Source: Oscillospiraceae bacterium UBA4632 (GTDB taxonomy: Bacteria; Bacillota; Clostridia; Oscillospirales; Oscillospiraceae). From it: DNA of 5,753 bases. Shown here piece by piece: positions 1 through 4,280 of this stretch. The position numbers were made by a program, and so were the translations under genes. Each line of letters begins with the position of its first letter. The stretch's first letter is position 1. A model generated the notes under the pieces. It was given only the letters and a program-made list of their open reading frames with translations. It did not search any database and was not told the DNA's origin. The stretch spans positions 597 through 6,349 of the forward strand of contig DHMW01000036.1 of NCBI GenBank assembly GCA_002405995.1, given 5' to 3'.

Positions 1-944
1 TCGCGCTCGTCGTTGCCGCCGTAGCGCCCGCCGTCGCGGGATTTGCCGATGGTGTCGATCTCGTCGATGAAGATGATGCAGGGGGCGACCTTCGCCGCTT
101 CGGCGAAGAGGTCGCGCACGCGGCTCGCGCCGACGCCGACGAACATCTCGACAAAGTCGGAGCCGGAGATCGAGAAGAACGGCACGTTCGCCTCGCCCGC
201 GACCGCCTTGGCCAGCAGCGTCTTGCCCGTGCCGGGGGAGCCGACGAGCAGCGCGCCCTTGGGGATCTTCGCGCCGATGGCGGTGTACTTTTCCGGGTTG
301 TGCAGAAAGTCGATGATCTCGACGAGGGATTCCTTCGCCTCATCCTGGCCGGCGACGTCGCGGAACGTCACGCCCGTGGACTTTTCCATGTAGACCTTGG
401 CGTTGGCCTTGCCGACGCTGCCGATGCCGCCGATCCCGCCCATGCCGCCCGCCTTTTTCGACAGCACGTTCATCAGCAGCACCAGCGCGCCGACCATGAG
501 CACGGTGGGCAGGATGTAGCTGATCATGAAGGCGAGCACCGGCGAGATGGGCGCTTCATAGGGCTTGGTGTAGTCCACGCCCTTTTCGTCGCACAGCGTC
601 AGCAGGCTCTCCGACATCGCGGGGATGATGGTGGTGAAAAGCGTATAGTCCTGATCGTAGCTCTTGCCGTCGGCGTCGGTGTAGGTGAAGCCATCCGCCG
701 GCGTGATGGTGTAAACGTCGTCGCCGATCTCGATGGACTTGACCTTCCCCTCCTCCACGAGCGTGACAAGCTCGCTGTGGGCGATCTCGCAGGAGGTCTC
801 CGCGGAGCGGGCCTGCTCGAGCATCACCGAGAGGTAGTTCACGCCGATCGTCAGCAGCAGCGCCCACAGGACGATCGACCACATCCCGCGCCCGCCGCGG
901 TTTTTGCTGTCGCGGCCGCGGCCGTTTCTGTTGTTCTGGTCCAT
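1..944 (-). CDS. ftsH: ATP-dependent zinc metalloprotease FtsH, N-terminal 314 residues (gene continues past left edge)
   Basis: FtsH is a hexameric membrane-anchored AAA+ protease that extracts and degrades misfolded membrane proteins and some soluble regulators. Reading from the ATG at 944, residues 1-20 are a short Arg/Gly/Asn-rich cytosolic tail. TM1 spans about 21-42, an extracytoplasmic region about 43-133, and TM2 about 135-161. A Gly-rich linker (about 165-178) leads to the AAA domain. Walker A is GSPGTGKT at 235-242, with Ser where most FtsH have Pro. The substrate-pore stretch FVEMFVGVGASRVRDLF follows, and Walker B is IIFIDEID at 290-297. The second region of homology and the HEXXH zinc site lie beyond the window. 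The start is supported by GGGAGG six bases upstream and a promoter further upstream. The gene is divergent from rlmB. The reading frame is open to the edge, and I see no damage in the visible part. Confidence 0.97.
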   Translation of the reverse strand, partial: MDQNNRNGRGRDSKNRGGRGMWSIVLWALLLTIGVNYLSVMLEQARSAETSCEIAHSELVTLVEEGKVKSIEIGDDVYTITPADGFTYTDADGKSYDQDYTLFTTIIPAMSESLLTLCDEKGVDYTKPYEAPISPVLAFMISYILPTVLMVGALVLLMNVLSKKAGGMGGIGGIGSVGKANAKVYMEKSTGVTFRDVAGQDEAKESLVEIIDFLHNPEKYTAIGAKIPKGALLVGSPGTGKTLLAKAVAGEANVPFFSISGSDFVEMFVGVGASRVRDLFAEAAKVAPCIIFIDEIDTIGKSRDGGRYGGNDER

Positions 945-950
945 AATGTT

Positions 951-956
951 CCTCCC
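951..956 (-). promoter_or_regulatory. ftsH ribosome binding site
   Basis: GGGAGG on the minus strand, six bases (AACATT) before the ATG at 944. It fixes the ftsH start. Confidence 0.85.
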
Positions 957-970
957 GTATCGGAGCGGTG

Positions 971-991
971 GGGCGCGGACAGGGCGCGCCC
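971..991 (-). promoter_or_regulatory. GC-rich hairpin in the ftsH 5' leader
   Basis: The minus-strand RNA reads GGGCGCG, loop CCCTGTC, CGCGCCC, giving a perfect 7-bp all-G/C stem. It lies between the predicted ftsH transcription start (about 1000) and the ribosome binding site, ending 14 bases before GGGAGG. The overlapping 12-bp perfect palindrome AGGGCGCGCCCT at 981-992 offers an alternative pairing. There is no U-tract, so it is not an intrinsic terminator. It could affect mRNA stability or translation, or simply reflect high GC. The structure is seen directly; any function is inference. Confidence 0.45.
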
Positions 992-1006
992 TTCATATTG
1001 TGCATC

Positions 1007-1035
1007 ACTATACCATAGAAAAAAGGCAAGCACAA
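1007..1035 (-). promoter_or_regulatory. Sigma-A-type promoter for ftsH
   Basis: On the minus strand: -35 TTGTGC (1035-1030), a 17-base spacer, and -10 TATAGT (1012-1007) preceded by TGG, an extended -10. Transcription would start near 1000, giving a leader of about 55 bases. The match is good for a housekeeping sigma factor. No start site has been measured. Confidence 0.7.
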
Positions 1036-1043
1036 GTTTTGAG

Positions 1044-1065
1044 CGGTGAATTTTCGGTGAACTTT
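1044..1065. repeat. Tandem 11-bp direct repeat between divergent promoters
   Basis: CGGTGAATTTT (1044-1054) is followed immediately by CGGTGAACTTT (1055-1065), matching at 10 of 11 positions. The 11-bp period is about one helical turn, so both copies face the same side of the DNA. The repeat sits 8 bp upstream of the ftsH -35 box (about -44 to -65 from the predicted start) and about 50-70 bp upstream of the predicted rlmB start. That placement suits a regulator binding site. The repeat is seen; the regulatory role is inference. Confidence 0.5.
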
Positions 1066-1080
1066 TGCCGCGATTCCCTC

Positions 1081-1109
1081 TTTATCTTGCCCGCCTTGTG
1101 TGATATAGT
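1081..1109 (+). promoter_or_regulatory. Probable promoter for rlmB and the downstream membrane gene
   Basis: The -10 is TATAGT at 1104-1109, preceded by TGA, so it is an extended -10. The -35 at 1081-1086 is TTTATC, which is weak, with a 17-base spacer. Transcription would begin near 1116, leaving a leader of about 53 bases before the ATG at 1169. The extended -10 probably compensates for the poor -35. Confidence 0.55.
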
Positions 1110-1156
1110 TGCAGTGTATCGAATTTTTTGGCATGGACGCGAAAGCTGTCGTGAAG

Positions 1157-1161
1157 AGAGG
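1157..1161 (+). promoter_or_regulatory. rlmB ribosome binding site (decides the start)
   Basis: AGAGG is seven bases before the ATG at 1169. The reading frame is also open upstream, with a TTG at 1109 and an ATG at 1133. The TTG overlaps the promoter -10 and the 1133 ATG has no ribosome binding site, so 1169 is preferred. Confidence 0.75.
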
Positions 1162-1168
1162 AACGGTT

Positions 1169-1954
1169 ATGGAGCAGGAATACAGAAAGAAGGACGCGCG
1201 CGCGCAGGACGCGGAGGCGGACGGCATCATCGAGGGCCGCAACGCCGTGATCGAGGCGCTGCGCGCCGGAACGGGCATCGACAAGATCTTCATCCAGAAG
1301 GGCGAGACGGACCGGACGCTCGGCCACATCGCCTCCACCGCCCGCGCCGCGGGCGTGGTCGTTGTGGACGCGGACAAGCGCAAGCTCGACTACATGAGCC
1401 GCACGCACGCCCACCAGGGCGTGATCGCGCTGACGAGCGTGCGCGAATACGTCAGCGTGGAGGACATTCTGAACATTGCGCGCGAAAAGGGCGAGAACCC
1501 GCTCATCGTCGTGTGCGACGAGATCTCCGACCCGCATAACCTCGGCGCGATCATCCGCACGGCGGAGTGCGCGGGCGCGCACGGCGTGATCATCCCCAAG
1601 CGCCGCAGCGCGGGGCTGACGAGCATCGTCGCCAAAACGAGCGCGGGCGCGGTGAGCTATGTGCCGGTCGCGCGCGTGCCGAACATCCCCGCGCTTTTGG
1701 AGCAGCTGCAAAAAGAGGGCGTGTGGGTCTTCGGCACGGCGGCCGAGGGCACGAGCGAGCTGTATGCGGCTGACCTTAAAGGTCCCGCCGCCATCGTCAT
1801 CGGCAGCGAGGGCGACGGCATGACAAGGCTCGTGCGCGAAAAGTGCGACTTCCTTGTCAGTATTCCGATGAAGGGCAGGATCTCATCGCTCAACGCCTCC
1901 GCCGCCGCGGCGATCCTGCTGTACGAGGCGGTGCGCCAGCGGCGGGAAGCATGA
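1169..1954 (+). CDS. rlmB: 23S rRNA (guanosine-2'-O-)methyltransferase RlmB, SpoU/TrmH family
   Basis: This 261-residue cytosolic enzyme uses S-adenosylmethionine. RlmB in E. coli methylates the 2'-OH of G2251 in the peptidyl-transferase P loop. Residues 19-91 form the L30e-like RNA-binding domain, beginning IIEGRNAVIEAL and ending near HQGVIAL. The SPOUT domain follows from about 111. Motif 1 is DPHNLGAIIRT at 121-131, including N124 and the conserved R130. Motif 2 is IGSEGDGM at 211-218 with E214. Motif 3 is in IPMKGRISSLNAS at 232-244 with N242, and these motifs build the trefoil-knot cofactor site. All key residues are present and the length is normal. The family also contains TrmH-like paralogs, so the exact target nucleotide is inferred from resemblance to RlmB. 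It is likely transcribed together with the next gene, 18 bases away. Confidence 0.92.
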   Translation: MEQEYRKKDARAQDAEADGIIEGRNAVIEALRAGTGIDKIFIQKGETDRTLGHIASTARAAGVVVVDADKRKLDYMSRTHAHQGVIALTSVREYVSVEDILNIAREKGENPLIVVCDEISDPHNLGAIIRTAECAGAHGVIIPKRRSAGLTSIVAKTSAGAVSYVPVARVPNIPALLEQLQKEGVWVFGTAAEGTSELYAADLKGPAAIVIGSEGDGMTRLVREKCDFLVSIPMKGRISSLNASAAAAILLYEAVRQRREA

Positions 1955-1960
1955 CGCTGA

Positions 1961-1966
1961 AGAAGG
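1961..1966 (+). promoter_or_regulatory. Ribosome binding site of the P-type-ATPase-like gene (decides the start)
   Basis: AGAAGG is six bases before the ATG at 1973. An in-frame ATG at 1967 directly abuts this motif, leaving no spacing, so the start at 1973 (MDQKD) is preferred over 1967 (MSMDQ). Confidence 0.7.
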
Positions 1967-1972
1967 ATGAGC

Positions 1973-4150
1973 ATGGATCAGAAAGACCTTGAATTTGAGC
2001 AGACGCTCGCCGATTCCGAGGCGCTGCTGAAAAACACCGCCCGCAGCATGGATGACGACGCGGAATTTTCGCTCGAGAGCATTCTGGCTGAGTACGGCAG
2101 CGGTGCGTCCGCCGCGCCTGAGCCGGAAGAAAAAGGATCCGAGCCGCCGGCGGAAAAAACGCCGGCAAAGGCCGTCCCCCTGCCGCAAACGGCGGAGACG
2201 GCGAAGGAGGCCGCGGACGAAACGGCGGACGGCGCCGTCCGCCGCCCCGTCATCCCCTTCCCCGGCGCGAAAAAAGCCGAAGAGCCGGCGGAAGCCGAAC
2301 CGGAAGAAGCGCCCGAAGAAGAGCCTGCGCAGAACAATGAGCCAAAGTCCATGAGCTTACAGGACATCCTGGCGCAGACCGTGCAGGATGCGCTCTCCGA
2401 GCGCGAGGACACGGTCATCGAGGAGCCGCCGCGCCGCAGGGGGCTGTTTTCCCGCCGCAAGATGCGCGACACCGAGCAGCTCTACGGCGGTGCGGAGGAG
2501 GAAGCGCGCGAGGAAGAGCCGCCCGGGCCGGAGGAGCCGGAGCCGCCCGCGGAGGAAACGCTTGCCGGGCTGCGCGCGCAGCTCGCCCCGGCGGTGCGGA
2601 GCCGCCGCGCCGTGGGGATCACGGCGCTTGTGATGTGGGCGGCGCTGCTGCTGGAGCATTTTTCGCTGCTGCCGGAGGCATGGGCGGCGGATCCGCTCCT
2701 GCACACGCTGCCCTATCTGGCGCTCGAAGCGCTTGCCTGCGTGCTTGCGCGGCGCGTGTTTGCCGCCGCGTGGAAAAAGCTGCGCGCGGGCCAGACGGGG
2801 CCGGAGCTGCTGACGGCGCTTTTGTGCCTTGTCACGCTTGCGGATACCGCGCTGTGCCTGCTCCTGCCGGAGCGCGCGGCGCTCACCGCGCCGCTGCCCG
2901 CCGCTGCCGTGCTCGCGCTTTACAGCGCGCTGCTGGGCGAGACGCTTTCGCTGCGGGGCATGTACGATACCTTCCGCATCGCCGCCATCGGCGAGGCGGC
3001 GTATATCGTCACCGTGACGGCGGGCGGCGCCGCCAAGCGCCGCGGGCTTGCCGCGGGCTTTTCCCGCTGCGCGCATACGCGCGACCCCTATACCCGCTGG
3101 CAGAGCGTGCTGCTGCCGGTCGTTCTGGCGGCGAGCATCGTGTTTGCCGCGCTCTCCACCCTTCAGACGGGGCAGCCGCTGCTGCTGGGGTGGAACCTCT
3201 CCGTGCTGCTGGCCAGCGCGGACCTGCTGGCGTTTCCGCTGGTGTGCGCGCTGCCCTATGCGCGCATCTCCGCGCGCCTTGCCAAAAGCGGCAGCGCCGT
3301 GGCGGGCTACGCCGGCGCAGACGCCATCCGCCGCAGCAACTGCGTCATCCTGACGGACGGGGACATCTTTCCGCCGGGAACGGTGACGCTGAGCGGGCTG
3401 AAGGTCTTTGGCGAGGAGAGCGGAAAGGTCATCTCCTATGCCGCAACGATGGCGCACGCCTCGGAGAGCGGGCTGAGCAGGCTCTTTGACGATCTGCTTG
3501 CCCGCGACGGCGGCTTCCGCGAGACGGTGGAGGATCTGGACTTCTACGAGGAGGGCGGCGTCGGCGGGCGCATCCACGGCGAAACGGTGCTGCTGGGCAC
3601 GATGAGCTTCATGCGCAAAAACGGCGTGAGTCTGCCGCGCAGCCTCGGGTTAAAGACGGGCGTTTTCCTCTCGGTGGACGGAACGCTCGTTGCGGTGTTC
3701 GCCGTGAAGTACCTGCCGGCGGAGAATGTGGACTGGGCGCTCCACGCCCTGCACCACAGCCGCATCACCCCTGTGCTCGCTGTGCGCGACGGCAACATCA
3801 CCCCTGCGCTCTTAAAGCGCAAGTTCGGCACCGACGCGCGCGCGGTCTACCCAAAGCTCTCCACGCGCCTCGCCCTGTCCGAGCGCGGCGGCGGGCAGCC
3901 CTATGCCCTGCTGATGCGCGAGGGGCTGATGCCCTATGCCGAGGTGGTGCTGGGCAGCAAGCGGCTGTGTCGCTCCGCCCGGCGCGGCACGGTCCTGTCC
4001 ATCCTTGCCTCGGCCGCGGGCACGCTGCTCGCGTTTTATCTCACGTTTGCCGCGGCCTACAGCGTGCTCACGCCGCCCGCGCTGCTCGTCTACGCGCTGC
4101 TGTGGTCGCTCAGCGTGCTCTGCGACGCCCTGTTCGCCGACCGCTATTGA
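1973..4150 (+). CDS. P1B-type ATPase-like membrane protein lacking catalytic residues (pseudo-ATPase), with acidic disordered N-terminal tail
   Basis: 725 residues. Residues 1-205 are acidic, Pro/Ala/Glu-rich and probably disordered, with a basic patch RRRGLFSRRK around 147-160. Predicted helices lie near 213-231, 244-262, 279-298, 305-322, 379-397, 409-428, 674-694 and 702-718. This is the 2+2+2+2 plan of P1B ATPases, with large cytosolic loops after helices 4 and 6. Landmarks align in order: GADAIRRSNCVILTDGDIFPPG (448-469) sits where P1B pumps have GxxALExLxxVDTVVFDKTGTLTEG; SESGLSRL (497-504) for SEHPLxxA; EEGGVGGRIHGETVLLG (526-542) for the N-domain glycine region; KTGVFLSVDGTLVAVFAV (561-578); and VLAVRDGN (601-608) for the TGDN region. 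The phospho-aspartate position is T461. CPC, His-Pro, TGE and GDGxND are absent, and the actuator loop is about 56 residues. Ion pumping by the usual mechanism is therefore unlikely. The frame is intact. Homology is judged by eye, and the function is unknown. It follows rlmB by 18 bases, probably in one transcript. Confidence 0.78.
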   Translation: MDQKDLEFEQTLADSEALLKNTARSMDDDAEFSLESILAEYGSGASAAPEPEEKGSEPPAEKTPAKAVPLPQTAETAKEAADETADGAVRRPVIPFPGAKKAEEPAEAEPEEAPEEEPAQNNEPKSMSLQDILAQTVQDALSEREDTVIEEPPRRRGLFSRRKMRDTEQLYGGAEEEAREEEPPGPEEPEPPAEETLAGLRAQLAPAVRSRRAVGITALVMWAALLLEHFSLLPEAWAADPLLHTLPYLALEALACVLARRVFAAAWKKLRAGQTGPELLTALLCLVTLADTALCLLLPERAALTAPLPAAAVLALYSALLGETLSLRGMYDTFRIAAIGEAAYIVTVTAGGAAKRRGLAAGFSRCAHTRDPYTRWQSVLLPVVLAASIVFAALSTLQTGQPLLLGWNLSVLLASADLLAFPLVCALPYARISARLAKSGSAVAGYAGADAIRRSNCVILTDGDIFPPGTVTLSGLKVFGEESGKVISYAATMAHASESGLSRLFDDLLARDGGFRETVEDLDFYEEGGVGGRIHGETVLLGTMSFMRKNGVSLPRSLGLKTGVFLSVDGTLVAVFAVKYLPAENVDWALHALHHSRITPVLAVRDGNITPALLKRKFGTDARAVYPKLSTRLALSERGGGQPYALLMREGLMPYAEVVLGSKRLCRSARRGTVLSILASAAGTLLAFYLTFAAAYSVLTPPALLVYALLWSLSVLCDALFADRY

Positions 4151-4175
4151 GCATTTCCTACGAAGAAATCGTGGA

Positions 4176-4185
4176 TTTGCGCAAA
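4176..4185. promoter_or_regulatory. 10-bp palindrome upstream of the EF-G-like gene promoter
   Basis: TTTGCGCAAA is a perfect palindrome ending 7 bp before the -35 box. It could be a small operator or a chance sequence in a locally AT-richer spacer. There is no second copy nearby. Confidence 0.25.
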
Positions 4186-4192
4186 ATTGTGG

Positions 4193-4221
4193 TTGTATTA
4201 GAGAAAATTTCATGGTATGAT
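4193..4221 (+). promoter_or_regulatory. Sigma-A-type promoter for the EF-G-like gene
   Basis: The -35 is TTGTAT (4193-4198), followed by a 17-base spacer and -10 TATGAT (4216-4221) preceded by TGG (extended -10). The predicted start is near 4228, giving a leader of about 53 bases. It is the best promoter in the window and lies in an AT-richer stretch. It shows the gene can be expressed independently of the rlmB unit. Confidence 0.75.
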
Positions 4222-4237
4222 TCCACTGTTGAGTATT

Positions 4238-4251
4238 ATCCCGCTCGGGAT
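4238..4251 (+). promoter_or_regulatory. Small hairpin in the leader of the EF-G-like gene
   Basis: ATCCC, loop GCTC, GGGAT forms a 5-bp stem about 10 bases after the predicted transcription start and 12 bases before the ribosome binding site. The following TTTACCATTT is only partly U-rich, so a terminator or attenuator role is weak. A 5'-end stabilising stem is equally possible. Confidence 0.35.
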
Positions 4252-4263
4252 TTACCATTTCGG

Positions 4264-4269
4264 AAGGAG
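4264..4269 (+). promoter_or_regulatory. Ribosome binding site of the EF-G-like gene
   Basis: AAGGAG lies 11 bases before the ATG at 4281. The motif is strong, with slightly long spacing. No other in-frame start fits better, because the conserved G1 loop begins only 13 residues into the protein. Confidence 0.75.
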
Positions 4270-4280
4270 ACTGACCCCCT

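Noticed and set aside
300..1049. 249-codon plus-strand open frame across ftsH and its promoter
   Set aside because: It overlaps ftsH antisense and runs through the divergent promoter region. The composition is shadow-like (His/Asp/Ala-rich), with no homology recognised.
1044..1065. CtsR box upstream of ftsH
   Set aside because: The half-site is GGTGAA, not GGTCAAA, and the period is 11, not 10. Only the general architecture is similar.
1109..1168. Upstream TTG start for RlmB, adding 20 residues
   Set aside because: The TTG overlaps the predicted promoter -10 and has no ribosome binding site. The ATG at 1169 has AGAGG at good spacing and gives the usual family length.
2357..3577. 406-codon minus-strand open frame opposite the pseudo-ATPase
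   Set aside because: It has an Arg/Gln/His-rich composition typical of a shadow frame in GC-rich DNA, with no domain signature and no ribosome binding site of note.
1973..4150. Calling the P-type-ATPase-like gene a pseudogene
   Set aside because: The frame is uninterrupted for 725 codons, the ribosome binding site is good and hydrophobic helices are preserved. Loss of catalytic motifs alone does not mean decay.
4153..4169. Possible terminator after the pseudo-ATPase gene (ATTTC, 7-base loop, GAAAT)
   Set aside because: The stem is a 5-bp, mostly A/T pairing with no following U-tract. It is too weak for an intrinsic terminator.
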